Made by a program: the position numbers and the translations under genes
Source of the DNA: an uncultured Methanolobus sp.
Lineage (GTDB): Archaea; Halobacteriota; Methanosarcinia; Methanosarcinales; Methanosarcinaceae
Direction: 5' to 3'
NCBI RefSeq assembly: GCF_963667555.1
Contig: NZ_OY763421.1
Location: 2,311,562-2,375,561, forward strand
DNA: 64,000 nucleotides
Notes under the pieces: model-generated
The model's input: the letters and a program-made list of their open reading frames with translations, nothing else
Database searches by the model: none
What the model was told of the DNA's origin: nothing
Shown here: piece after piece, positions 8,798 to 17,125 of the stretch
Layout: every line of letters starts with the position of its first letter
Position numbering within the stretch: position 1 is the first letter of the stretch

Positions 8798-8840
8798 TTG
8801 TTAACCAATTGGTTTTGCGAATGGTTTACAAAATATATAA
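8798..8840 (-). promoter_or_regulatory. BirA-type biotin operator and TATA box of bioY
   Basis: TTGTTAACC at 8798-8806 and GGTTTACAA at 8823-8831 are separated by 16 bases. This is the arrangement of the E. coli bio operator (TTGTAAACC-N16-GGTTTACAA), with one mismatch in the left arm. Immediately upstream on the minus strand is TTATATATTT (8831-8840), a TATA box, so the operator covers the expected transcription start. The regulator would be a BirA biotin-protein ligase with an HTH domain, not in this window. Confidence 0.8.
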
Positions 8841-8896
8841 CTCTTATGTCAAAAGAACAGTAAGCAACCAAAGTAAGTATACAAAAAGAGAATTGC

Positions 8897-8917
8897 TGTG
8901 CAGGAAGATCCTGCACA
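8897..8917 (-). terminator. Hairpin after the thermosome gene
   Basis: Nine-base perfect stem TGTGCAGGA / TCCTGCACA with loop AGA, followed on the minus strand by TCTTTTTG. It lies 9 bases past the thermosome stop codon. Confidence 0.65.
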
Positions 8918-8925
8918 AAAAAGAT

Positions 8926-10533
8926 TTACATATCCATATCAGGCTGTGGCATTCCTGGAGGCATTGCGCCGCCCTTGCCGGTTGCAGCTACAACATCATC
9001 GATCCTGAGGATCATTACTGTTGCTTCTGTTGCTGCATTGATTGCCTGGGTCTTGATTCTGAGTGGCTCAAGGACATTGTTCTCGTACATGTCTACAACC
9101 TTGCCGGTGTAAACATCAAGACCCATGTTCTTGTTACCCTGCTCGTGCTGTGCACGGAGGTCAATGAGCTTGTCTATTGGGTCAAGACCTGCATTCTCTG
9201 CAAGTGTCTGTGGGATGATCTCAAGTGCCTCTGCGAACTTGCCGACTGCAAGCTGCTCTCTGCCCTTAAGTGTTGCTGCGTAGTCCCTGAGTCTGAGTGC
9301 GAGCTCGATCTCAGGTGAACCGCCACCAGCTACGATCTTCTTGTCTTCGAGTGCTACACCGATAACACAGAGTGCATCGTTAAGTGCACGTTTAAGACTG
9401 TCTACGATGTGTGTAGTACCACCGTGAAGAATGAGTGAAGAGGTCTTAGCTTCCTTGCAGCCGAGCAGGAATGTCATCTTTGAACCGTGGAGGTCACGCT
9501 CTTCTACAGTTTCAGCTTCACCAAGGTCTTCTGGCCTGATGTCAGTTACATCCTGGAACAAGGTTGCTCCGGTTGCCTTTGCCAGCTTCTTAAGGTCGCT
9601 CTTTGTTATTCTTCTGCATGCGTAGATTCCAGCCTTCTCAAGGTAATACTGTGCAAGGTCATCGATGCCTTTCTGGCAGAATACGACATTTGCACCGCTT
9701 GCAATGATCTTGTCAACCATTTCCTTGACCATTTTCTCTTCCTGTTCTACGAAGAGGTTCATCTGATCCGGGGAGGTGATCTTGATCTCTGCAGTCTTCT
9801 CGATCTTCTGGAACTCAATTGCAAAGCTTGCAAGGAGGACTTTTGCGTTCTCGATTCTTTTTGGCATGTTTGGCCTGACTCTTTCCTTGTCAATTACAAG
9901 ACCTTTGACAAGTTCTGTGTCAAGAATGCTGCCGCCGTCACGCTTCTCGATAGTAATATCCTCAACATCTACCTTGATGCCTTCATCTGTCTCTTCGACA
10001 ACTGAAAGTACAGCATCAAGTGCTTTCTCTGCAAGGAACTCTTTGTACTCGCCAGCAGCTTTTCCTGTGAGGGAGGTCTTTGCCAGTTTCATCAAGGTTT
10101 CCCTGTCATCTGGAGAAACATCGATGGTGATGGTCTTTAAGATCTCAACTGCCTTCTCTGCTGCATGTCTGTATCCACCGGAGATGATCGTTGGGTGAAC
10201 ACCTTTCTCTATGAGCTCTTCTGCCTTTGTGAGAAGTTCTCCTGTGAGTACTGCTGCGGTTGTTGTACCGTCACCGACTTCTGCATCCTGAGTCTTTGAA
10301 ACCTCAACTACCATCTTTGCAGCTGGGTGTTCAATGTCCATTTCCTTGAGGATTGTAGCACCATCGTTTGTGATGACGATATCTCCAAGTCCGTCAACAA
10401 GCATCTTGTCCATACCTTTTGGACCAAGTGTTGTCCTGACTGCTTTTGCGACTGCTTTTCCTGCGAGGATGTTAATGCTCTGTGCATCCCTTGCACGGGA
10501 TCTGTTCCTGTTCCCTAAAGCGTAACCTGCCAA
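8926..10533 (-). CDS. Thermosome subunit (group II chaperonin)
   Basis: 535 residues, full length for an archaeal Hsp60/CCT-type subunit that forms a double-ring ATP-driven folding chamber. The equatorial domain motifs are intact: [26 protein letters not shown], and the ATP-binding [10 protein letters not shown]; the C-terminal equatorial part holds [12 protein letters not shown] and the ATP-site [10 protein letters not shown]. The tail ends in a Gly/Met-rich [15 protein letters not shown], typical of thermosomes. The start codon is TTG at 10533, supported by GGAGG 7 bases upstream. Monocistronic, with its own TATA box about 100 bases upstream and a hairpin terminator. Which paralogue (alpha, beta or gamma) cannot be told by eye. 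Confidence 0.97.
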   Translation of the reverse strand: MAGYALGNRNRSRARDAQSINILAGKAVAKAVRTTLGPKGMDKMLVDGLGDIVITNDGATILKEMDIEHPAAKMVVEVSKTQDAEVGDGTTTAAVLTGELLTKAEELIEKGVHPTIISGGYRHAAEKAVEILKTITIDVSPDDRETLMKLAKTSLTGKAAGEYKEFLAEKALDAVLSVVEETDEGIKVDVEDITIEKRDGGSILDTELVKGLVIDKERVRPNMPKRIENAKVLLASFAIEFQKIEKTAEIKITSPDQMNLFVEQEEKMVKEMVDKIIASGANVVFCQKGIDDLAQYYLEKAGIYACRRITKSDLKKLAKATGATLFQDVTDIRPEDLGEAETVEERDLHGSKMTFLLGCKEAKTSSLILHGGTTHIVDSLKRALNDALCVIGVALEDKKIVAGGGSPEIELALRLRDYAATLKGREQLAVGKFAEALEIIPQTLAENAGLDPIDKLIDLRAQHEQGNKNMGLDVYTGKVVDMYENNVLEPLRIKTQAINAATEATVMILRIDDVVAATGKGGAMPPGMPQPDMDM

Positions 10534-10634
10534 TTTTTAACCTCCTAATAATCATAACGTTCTGTAAGTTAGAAGTAAACATTAATTTGATTTTAGTACT
10601 CTCTATGGTACTGCTCAATCTAAATGCAGGCAGT

Positions 10635-10645
10635 TCTATATAAAG
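10635..10645 (-). promoter_or_regulatory. TATA box of the thermosome gene
   Basis: On the minus strand this reads CTTTATATAGA, a good archaeal TATA box; transcription would start near 10610, leaving a leader of about 75 bases ending in GGAGG. Confidence 0.55.
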
Positions 10646-10745
10646 ATAACTGCTTGGTTTTTGACTGTTGATACAAAAACAAGAACAAAATAAAATATGA
10701 GAACGATGCAAAATGCACCGCTAAAACCGTATATAATTCAGAAAT

Positions 10746-11738
10746 TCAGAGTTTCTCGGCAATCTGCACTGCATTGAGTGCTGCACCTTTTAGTATCTGG
10801 TCTCCACATACAAAGAACTCAAGCCCGTGGTCACCAAATACAAGATTCTGCCTGATCCTGCCGACTTCCACATCGTACTTCTTAGTAGCAGTCAGTGGCA
10901 TTGGATAAACTTTGTTAGCAATATCATCCTTCAGATCAACACCCTGAACAGAGCTTAGTAATTTCCTTGCATCATCAGGATTTACAGGCTTTTCTGTTTC
11001 AATAACAATGCTTTCAGCATGCACTCTCATGGTTGGGATCCTTACACATGTACAGCTAATTGGCATGTCCGGCTCAGAGAAGATCTTCCTGGTTTCCCAG
11101 ACTACCTTCATTTCCTCACGGGTGTAGTCATTCTCCTGGAAACTGTCGATGTGCGGAATTGCGTTGAATGCTATCGGGTAAGCAAATACCTTGTTACCAA
11201 CTTCCTTGCCGTCAAGATAATTGCGAGTCTCCTGTGTAAGTTCGCTCATTCCCGCAGCTCCGGCTCCGCTTGTAGCCTGATAGGTACTGATGATTACCTT
11301 TTTAACACCATATTCCTTGTGGAGTGCATACAATGGTATAGCGGCAATTGCAGTTGTACAATTTGGGTTTGCAATGAGTTTTGAATCACCAATTGAATCA
11401 GCATTGATCTCAGGAACTACCAGAGGTACATTGTCATCATACCTGAAAGCGCTGCTGTTGTCAATTACATAACAACCTGCACTGGTTGCTTTCTCAGCAT
11501 TCTCCTGGCTCCATCCGCCACTTATTGCGAAAAATGCAATATCCATCTCAGAGTAATCTGCTTCATCTGCATTTTCAATGGTTATTTCACCGAATGGTGT
11601 TTCCATGACCTTGCCAGCACTTCTTACTGAAGCAAAAAGCCTTAATTTCTCCACAGGGAAATTCCTGTCGTGTAGTACTTCAATAATTTCTCTACCTACT
11701 GCACCGGTAGCACCCATAATTCCTACTTTGTAACTCAT
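10746..11738 (-). CDS. asd: Aspartate-semialdehyde dehydrogenase
   Basis: 330 residues. Reduces aspartyl-4-phosphate to aspartate semialdehyde, the branch to lysine, methionine and threonine. NADP-binding GATGAVGREIIEVL is at residues 8-21; the active-site Cys lies in NPNCTTAIAAI and the TSGAGAAGMSEL loop follows. The C-terminal SCTCVRIPTMRVHAES segment is standard. The natural start is ATG 11738 (MSYKVGIMG), not the frame opening at 11789. Single gene, no lysine genes adjacent. Confidence 0.95.
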   Translation of the reverse strand: MSYKVGIMGATGAVGREIIEVLHDRNFPVEKLRLFASVRSAGKVMETPFGEITIENADEADYSEMDIAFFAISGGWSQENAEKATSAGCYVIDNSSAFRYDDNVPLVVPEINADSIGDSKLIANPNCTTAIAAIPLYALHKEYGVKKVIISTYQATSGAGAAGMSELTQETRNYLDGKEVGNKVFAYPIAFNAIPHIDSFQENDYTREEMKVVWETRKIFSEPDMPISCTCVRIPTMRVHAESIVIETEKPVNPDDARKLLSSVQGVDLKDDIANKVYPMPLTATKKYDVEVGRIRQNLVFGDHGLEFFVCGDQILKGAALNAVQIAEKL

Positions 11739-12037
11739 AATTATATCATCCGTCAGATTGCAGGGATTTACTGTAAAACCAATTAGCATAATAAGTTTCT
11801 GATTTACTAATATCGTTACCGCATATCGGCCTTTTTTCTGACACTATCATATATAAGAAGTGATATGAAGATTATCCCTGTTCGCATTTAAAAAAGTGCA
11901 TATTTTACATGTCTAAGGTTAACCTTAAATTGGGCACAAAAACTAAAATGAGGACAAAGCCAGCTTTTTCTGTATCATTGGATAGCTATTGCTTTGTTGA
12001 AAGGTTATAAAGCCTGCTTATAGGTTAGATCAATATA
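11739..12037. other. Intergenic stretch without recognised gene
   Basis: 299 bases between asd and a small gene. AT-rich with promoter-like sequences (for example CTATCATATATAAGAAG near 11845). I see no convincing frame longer than about 20 codons and no RNA gene. Confidence 0.5.
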
Positions 12038-12193
12038 TCAATATGAAACCAGCGTATGTATACATGCGGTTTTTACGAAATTGATCATGTGGCATCTGAG
12101 TTCGAATTCTTTCTCGGAAAGATCGTCTGTTTCCATATATCTACAGAACATTTCCCTGAACTCATCAAACTTTTCTTCATCTTGTTTCTTCAT
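12038..12193 (-). CDS. 51-residue hypothetical protein
   Basis: Small frame starting MKKQDEEKFDEFREMFCRYM and ending CIHTLVSY. ATG 12193 follows GAGGGG at the right distance, which is the main support. The product is charged and helical, with three Cys and two His (one RCH pair); it could bind a metal or a partner. I do not recognise a family. It is transcribed separately from its neighbours. Confidence 0.5.
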   Translation of the reverse strand: MKKQDEEKFDEFREMFCRYMETDDLSEKEFELRCHMINFVKTACIHTLVSY

Positions 12194-12357
12194 AAATTCC
12201 CCTCGAATTTACGTTTATAGAGTATTTCTCTATAAATAATATCTATCCATATTTATTATATAAAAATATTCTGATGCGGATTTCTATATAGCCACATAGT
12301 ACAGTATAGAAATTAGAGAAAATAGAGCATACAATAAAATAAGTAGTGAGAAGTTAA

Positions 12358-13740
12358 TCACTCACTACCAACAGTAGTTATACTGTATTCGAAATTGTCT
12401 GTGTTATGTGAAAGAATGCTTAATTCACATTCACCTGAAACACCGACTGCTTCGTAAATTTCAGTATATGTTGTGGAATATTCCTGATACTCTGATGAAG
12501 GCGTATATAACATATCTGAATAAATGACCACATTGTCATTTCCAAAGTTCACTGACCCGCTGGACACCGTCTTTATGAGTTTGAGCTTTACTTCTTCACC
12601 ATCACTGGTCAGTGCCACATCAAAAGATGGAACCGACCTGCCGGATGCTTCTGAATAACCGGAATATGAATAACGGTCTGCTGACAGTTCGATCATAACA
12701 GTAGATTCGCTGTTCACTGAGAATTCCCTGACAAGCGGATCAGATGGCTGCTCCCAGACATCCAGATAGAGATTTACCTGATTCGCCCATTCATCCAGAG
12801 CCGGATCATCTATGTCAAGGCCGATAGTTGTACTGTAGCTTCCGGTGATGCCTTCAGGCACCTTTAAATGTACATTCACAACAGCAGTTTCGCCTGCATT
12901 GACCTTTTCAGGAGAATCGATCACAATTGAATCCTCACCGAACACTTCGTCAAAATATGTCCTGGAAGGGTCATAGTATGAACTCAGTATTTCAACAGAT
13001 GAGGCACCAGACATAAGTTCAGGACTGATGGAAATATCCTTGTCGCCTGTGTTAACAAGCTTTATGACATAATCATATTCCTCTCCGGCCTGTACCCTGT
13101 CACTAATGTAATTGGTTGACACATGGACTGTTGGAGGTATCCATACCTCTACTGACAGATCAAGAGAGTTGCCGTAATAGACAGAGGATATCTTTGAATC
13201 AGCTATTGCAAACTCGGCATCGGAAGAATCTTCCATACTGTCGTCTATTGAGGTTATTGATGAACGGTCAAAGACAATATTTGCAGAATAATATCCTAAA
13301 TCTGCATCTTCAGGAATAATAACCTCAACTGTGAACTCTTTTTTGTCACCTGGCTGCAACACCACATCTGAAGGCGTTACCGTCACCCAGTCCTCTTCAA
13401 GATAATTCTCAGAATACGGCTGCAATAACATCACAGGATCGATGTTTATGTCCTCATCACCTCGATTGGTAATGGACACTGTTGCCAAACCTGTCTCGCC
13501 AGGCTGCAACTGGAGATAGGCATAAGATGGCTTAACCTGCAAACTTCCATATCCCATATCAGAGATGCTGACCGCTTCGGTTTCTTCAATAGTTGTTTCT
13601 GCGTACGATGCAGAAACCACTGATTTGGCAGAGAGCAGTGGTTTCATAACAGGGGTTGCACTATCTGCCATTGCACCTGATGCAAAGACAGCGCTGACAA
13701 GCAGCAGCCCCATTAAAATATAGAGTGGAGTGGATCTCAT
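12358..13740 (-). CDS. Exported protein with tandem Ig-like (NEW3/CARDB-type) domains
   Basis: 460 residues. Signal peptide at residues 1-25 (LYILMGLLLVSAVFASGAMA). The mature protein has repeated beta-sandwich segments of the NEW3/CARDB kind: YLQLQPGETGLATVSITNRG, LQPGDKKEFTVEVIIPEDAD and YDYVIKLVNTGDKDISISPE, then KVNAGETAVVNVHLKVPEGI. Such domains occur in archaeal cell-surface and S-layer-associated proteins. No C-terminal membrane segment or sorting signal is visible, so it is either secreted or held by other surface proteins. No adjacent genes suggest a process. Confidence 0.7.
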   Translation of the reverse strand: MRSTPLYILMGLLLVSAVFASGAMADSATPVMKPLLSAKSVVSASYAETTIEETEAVSISDMGYGSLQVKPSYAYLQLQPGETGLATVSITNRGDEDINIDPVMLLQPYSENYLEEDWVTVTPSDVVLQPGDKKEFTVEVIIPEDADLGYYSANIVFDRSSITSIDDSMEDSSDAEFAIADSKISSVYYGNSLDLSVEVWIPPTVHVSTNYISDRVQAGEEYDYVIKLVNTGDKDISISPELMSGASSVEILSSYYDPSRTYFDEVFGEDSIVIDSPEKVNAGETAVVNVHLKVPEGITGSYSTTIGLDIDDPALDEWANQVNLYLDVWEQPSDPLVREFSVNSESTVMIELSADRYSYSGYSEASGRSVPSFDVALTSDGEEVKLKLIKTVSSGSVNFGNDNVVIYSDMLYTPSSEYQEYSTTYTEIYEAVGVSGECELSILSHNTDNFEYSITTVGSE

Positions 13741-13930
13741 TTTAATATACTTCCTCTTTAGTCCTCATCATAGAGATAGTATCACTACATATTAAAGAAT
13801 TATCTAAACTTCAAATTGAATTGTAGTTATGAAAGGCACCATGATGTGAAATCAAATTCTGACTGAAAAAGGAATATTCTATTCCAAAAAACACCCGCAA
13901 GATAAATATCCGACGAACTTTATTAAAAAG

Positions 13931-13938
13931 TTTTATAT
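13931..13938 (+). promoter_or_regulatory. TATA box of the SdrD-like gene
   Basis: TTTATATG at 13931-13938 places transcription start near 13960, which rules out the upstream TTG (13942) as start and supports ATG 13978. Confidence 0.5.
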
Positions 13939-13977
13939 GCATTGGTCCTCAAGAGTTGCGTGGTAGTATATACTATC

Positions 13978-14895
13978 ATGGTGGTGGTAAATACGTTAAA
14001 AGAACCTAATAAAAAGAACTTTGTTTTTAAAATTGCCAGAGTTGCAATGCTAATGCTTGTGGCATTTATTGCGTTGTCCTCACAAGCATCTGCATGCCAT
14101 GTAACTATTGGCGATAAGGTATGGAACGACCTTGATATGGACGGAAAACAGGAAAGTGGAGAACCAGGGATATCCGGAGTAAATGTGTATTTGTATAAGT
14201 ACGATTACTGCAAAGAACAGTGGTTCGAGGTACAGAAAACAACTACTGATAGCGTCGGGGAGTACAATTTTTTCGTAGAGAAAGGTAGCTATTATTATGT
14301 CAAATTCGAACTGATCGACGGTTACGTATTCAGTCCTCAATGCAAAGCCAAATCTGATAAAGACAGTGATGCAGATGTTGTGACTGGAAATACAGCCTGG
14401 AAACAAATATGTGATAACTATTACAAGTGGGATGCCGGAATGTACTGTGAGCCAACTCCTGAACCAGCCAGCGTAGGTAACTACGTATGGAATGACCTGA
14501 ACGTCAATGGAATACAGGATAGCGGTGAAAGTGGCATGTCAGGAGTTACTGTAAACCTCTATACATGCGAAGGACAGCTAGTAGCGACGACATCAACTGA
14601 TGGAGATGGATCTTATGTATTCAATGAACTCGATGCAGGAAGCTATTACATTGAATTCGTAAGTCCTTCAGGATATGTGTTCACCACAGCAAACCAGGGT
14701 AACGAAGATGAAGACAGCGATGCAGAAGCAGGTGGAATTACAAGTTGTTTCACACTCAATGCAGGAGACTATTACAACATAGTTGACGCTGGTCTACATA
14801 TTTCGGAACAGGAGATCCCTGAATTCCCAACAGTAGCGATCCCAATGGTTGCTATCATCGGACTAGCATTTGTCTTCGGACGCAGGAAGGAGTAA
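13978..14895 (+). CDS. SdrD B-type repeat surface protein with PEF-CTERM signal
   Basis: 305 residues. Signal sequence to about residue 40 (ARVAMLMLVAFIALSSQASA), then two SdrD/Cna-B-like domains, each opening with the same pattern: IGDKVWNDLDMDGKQESGEP and VGNYVWNDLNVNGIQDSGES, and each ending with a D-G-Y-V/SGYVF strand and an acidic EDEDSDA or DKDSDAD calcium-type loop. The C-terminus EIPEFPTVAIPMVAIIGLA plus a hydrophobic segment and FGRRKE is a PEF-CTERM sorting signal, processed by an archaeosortase. It is therefore an outer-surface anchored protein. The two repeats have diverged, and the first has Cys pairs absent from the second except CEG and SCF. Confidence 0.85.
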   Translation: MVVVNTLKEPNKKNFVFKIARVAMLMLVAFIALSSQASACHVTIGDKVWNDLDMDGKQESGEPGISGVNVYLYKYDYCKEQWFEVQKTTTDSVGEYNFFVEKGSYYYVKFELIDGYVFSPQCKAKSDKDSDADVVTGNTAWKQICDNYYKWDAGMYCEPTPEPASVGNYVWNDLNVNGIQDSGESGMSGVTVNLYTCEGQLVATTSTDGDGSYVFNELDAGSYYIEFVSPSGYVFTTANQGNEDEDSDAEAGGITSCFTLNAGDYYNIVDAGLHISEQEIPEFPTVAIPMVAIIGLAFVFGRRKE

Positions 14896-14925
14896 ATTTT
14901 ACTCATTCCTTTCTCTTTTCTATTT
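14883..14925 (+). terminator. Terminator after the SdrD-like gene
   Basis: GGAAGGAGTAAA pairs with TTTTACTCATTCC across the stop codon, followed by TTTCTCTTTTCTATTTTT. Confidence 0.55.
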
Positions 14926-14989
14926 TTACCAGGCTGCCACAGCAGCATTGTAGCAGAATATTTATACATTTGATCATTGACTTTAAACC

Positions 14990-15280
14990 ATGCAGGAAAA
15001 AAGATATCCAAAAGGTCATTTTGTAGCAGTTGGAATGGTCATGGGTCTGCCTCTGGGGATTCCTATTGGCATAGTATTGGGAATGATAGCCATTGGACCA
15101 GCCATAGGACTAATTCTAGGACTGGGGATTGGCATGTATCTTGAGAAGAAATACAATCCTGAACCTTTACAAATGACGCCGGAAGAGGAAGCTCAAAGAA
15201 AAAAGATTATTTTGGTTTTATGTGGTGTTTTCCTGCTGGGCATTATTGCCTTTGCCGCTTTGCTGCTCATGACTAACTAG
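14990..15280 (+). CDS. Small Gly-rich membrane protein
   Basis: 96 residues with two hydrophobic blocks. The first is a Gly-rich double-pass segment (GMVMGLPLGIPIGIVLGMIA, IGLILGLGIGMYL) and the last is LVLCGVFLLGIIAFAALLL, with an acidic linker MTPEEEAQRKK. A TATA-like TTTATACA lies about 25 bases before the ATG, so the transcript may be leaderless. Resembles small glycine-zipper membrane proteins; function unknown. Confidence 0.6.
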   Translation: MQEKRYPKGHFVAVGMVMGLPLGIPIGIVLGMIAIGPAIGLILGLGIGMYLEKKYNPEPLQMTPEEEAQRKKIILVLCGVFLLGIIAFAALLLMTN

Positions 15281-15341
15281 AAAAGATGTTAATTAAACAG
15301 TCTTGCAGTCCAATAATATTAAATGTGTTCTAACTAACAAA

Positions 15342-15370
15342 TTAAAAAAGATGGTGTGACAATTCACACC
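15342..15370 (-). terminator. Terminator after the multiheme cytochrome gene
   Basis: Stem GGTGTGA / TCACACC (15353-15370) with a 4-base loop; on the minus strand it is followed by ATCTTTTTT. Confidence 0.65.
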
Positions 15371-15389
15371 AAACGATTGATCTTATTCT

Positions 15390-16928
15390 TTATTTGTGCC
15401 TTACTATCAGCAATGCAGCAATAAGACCGAATGCTCCTATGAGCAACTCAAATCCCGGGCTTGACTCTGAGGTATCGGTTTCTGATTCTGTGGATTCTGC
15501 ATCCATAGATTCGATCTCTTCGATCTCCTCTTCTGACATGAACCTCTCACCCACGATCATTGGGTCGCCCTCATAACCAAGAGCTGCAAAGTCCATGGCT
15601 CCTTCATCAAGGTGGCACTCCTTACACTGGAGGGCATCTTCTTTAGGAGCTACTTCGTGATTTATACTTTCGTACAATGAAGTTTCCACGAATTCATACT
15701 GACCGCTGTAAGGCACATCCACATATTCCATTCCAGCCCTGGATGCTTTATCCCAGTCATATGTAGTCCAATAAGCGTTCTCTCCTCCAAACAGGTCAGG
15801 AATTATAAGGTAATTGTATTGTGCATCACTGATCTGTTTTGCCAGATGGATCTTGAACGGATAAATCTTGGAATCACGGTCATACCTGTCACCAAGTGGA
15901 AGTGTCAGGACTGTGACTTCTTCAGGATCGATTATGTCTTCAAGATAGTACTTGTCAAAACTACCGTTGAACCACAGATATGTCGGAGTGACATTCATTT
16001 CCCATATGAATGAACCTTTCTTCTTGTCATAAGTGGCTTTTCCGTACTCATCAGTTGGTATAGGATCTATATCCTGTCCTGCCTGTGACCAGTCCCAATA
16101 CATTTTTGTCGGTACTGCACGGGCAAATTCAGGAATGTGGCATGTCTGACATGCTATTGCGTCAGAGTGACCATCCAGCCTTTCCTTGAAAACACCCTGA
16201 TGTGGTGTATCTCCATGACAATCAGTACATTCTACTCTGCATTCTGACCCGGGAACACCTGCAAATCTTCCTGCGATGTTATGTGCTGTTGTCTTGTGAC
16301 AGTTCTGGCAATCAAAGTCCATGCCGCCCATGTGTACATCAAGGTCTCTTGAAGGATCAAGCAATGCAGATGACATATCACCGTGCTTTACATTATCTCC
16401 TCCGCCACCGAAGAAGTGACAACTGCCTCCACAGGTTTCACGTGACGGACTGCCAACACTCTGTGCTACAGCTAAAAGATCAACAGAAGGATCAACAGCA
16501 CCTGCACCTGTTGGTATTTTTACATATGTACCTGTAGTCTCGTGACAGACCACACAGTCTATATTCGATGCGTTTGTGAAGTCAAAGGTATCATCTGTCC
16601 ACCCATATCCAGTGTGACAGGAAGTACAACGCGGTTCATTTGAAGCGATGGCAACACAGAAGTTATTAATTACTGTGCGCTTACCAAGCCCTTCATATGC
16701 CTCGTCTCCACAACATTCTGAACATGTTGTCCAGAGCCAGTGAGTTGAGTTCAGCATGTCTGCAGCCTGTTGTGAGTGACACGAGATACAATCCGCTGTC
16801 ACATCCGGTCCGTTTTCATATGGCCCCGTAAGGAATGAGTGATTCAGATACGCGGCAGAAGATGAAAAGGACAGAGCTATAACACAAGCCAGCAAACAAT
16901 AAAACCCAATTAAGAAATTGTGTTTAAT
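15390..16928 (-). CDS. OTR-like multiheme cytochrome c with PGF-CTERM anchor
   Basis: About 512 residues. Heme sites in order: CISCH, CTSCH, CVVCH, CGGSCH (a CX3CH form), CQNCH, CTDCH, CQTCH and CKECH, eight in all, plus an unusual CSECC early on. Segments such as INNFCVAIASNEPRCTSCH, CHETTGTYVKIPTGAG and CQTCHIPEFARAVPTK match octaheme tetrathionate-reductase-family cytochromes. The C-terminus SSPGFELLIGAFGLIAALL plus RHK is a PGF-CTERM signal, so the protein should sit on the outer face. Related cytochromes in Methanosarcina (MmcA) carry electrons to external acceptors, but no rnf genes lie here. The N-terminus is odd: TTG 16895 gives no basic n-region, while an ATT at 16928 behind GGGGG gives IKHNFLIGFYCLLACVIA, a good signal peptide. 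Confidence 0.88.
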   Translation of the reverse strand: MKHNFLIGFYCLLACVIALSFSSSAAYLNHSFLTGPYENGPDVTADCISCHSQQAADMLNSTHWLWTTCSECCGDEAYEGLGKRTVINNFCVAIASNEPRCTSCHTGYGWTDDTFDFTNASNIDCVVCHETTGTYVKIPTGAGAVDPSVDLLAVAQSVGSPSRETCGGSCHFFGGGGDNVKHGDMSSALLDPSRDLDVHMGGMDFDCQNCHKTTAHNIAGRFAGVPGSECRVECTDCHGDTPHQGVFKERLDGHSDAIACQTCHIPEFARAVPTKMYWDWSQAGQDIDPIPTDEYGKATYDKKKGSFIWEMNVTPTYLWFNGSFDKYYLEDIIDPEEVTVLTLPLGDRYDRDSKIYPFKIHLAKQISDAQYNYLIIPDLFGGENAYWTTYDWDKASRAGMEYVDVPYSGQYEFVETSLYESINHEVAPKEDALQCKECHLDEGAMDFAALGYEGDPMIVGERFMSEEEIEEIESMDAESTESETDTSESSPGFELLIGAFGLIAALLIVRHK

Positions 16929-16972
16929 GGTTTACCCCCTTTTAGAGTTAATATTTAAGCCAACCTTCTTAG

Positions 16973-16980
16973 TATATAAA
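16973..16980 (-). promoter_or_regulatory. TATA box of the cytochrome gene
   Basis: Reads TTTATATA on the minus strand, predicting transcription start near 16950, some 20 bases before the proposed ATT start at 16928 and with GGGGG inside the leader. Confidence 0.5.
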
Positions 16981-17125
16981 GGTGAAAAGTATCAATATAT
17001 AAATACACGGAAATACTGCAAATAACCCGCAGTTACACAGTGTTAACAGAGTATCATTTCGATACTGCATTAAAAGAGTAACTGCCAAAAAAAGAAATTG
17101 GACATCAAAAGTAAAGAAGATGGAA

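Noticed and set aside
8926..10533. Several long plus-strand frames (for example 9487-10005 and 9776-10198) inside the thermosome gene
   Set aside because: They are antisense shadows of a highly conserved, codon-biased gene; no start sites or domain matches.
15390..16928. Assigning the cytochrome as MmcA of the Rnf complex
   Set aside because: No rnf genes adjacent, and the closest landmarks by eye are those of octaheme OTR-type proteins.
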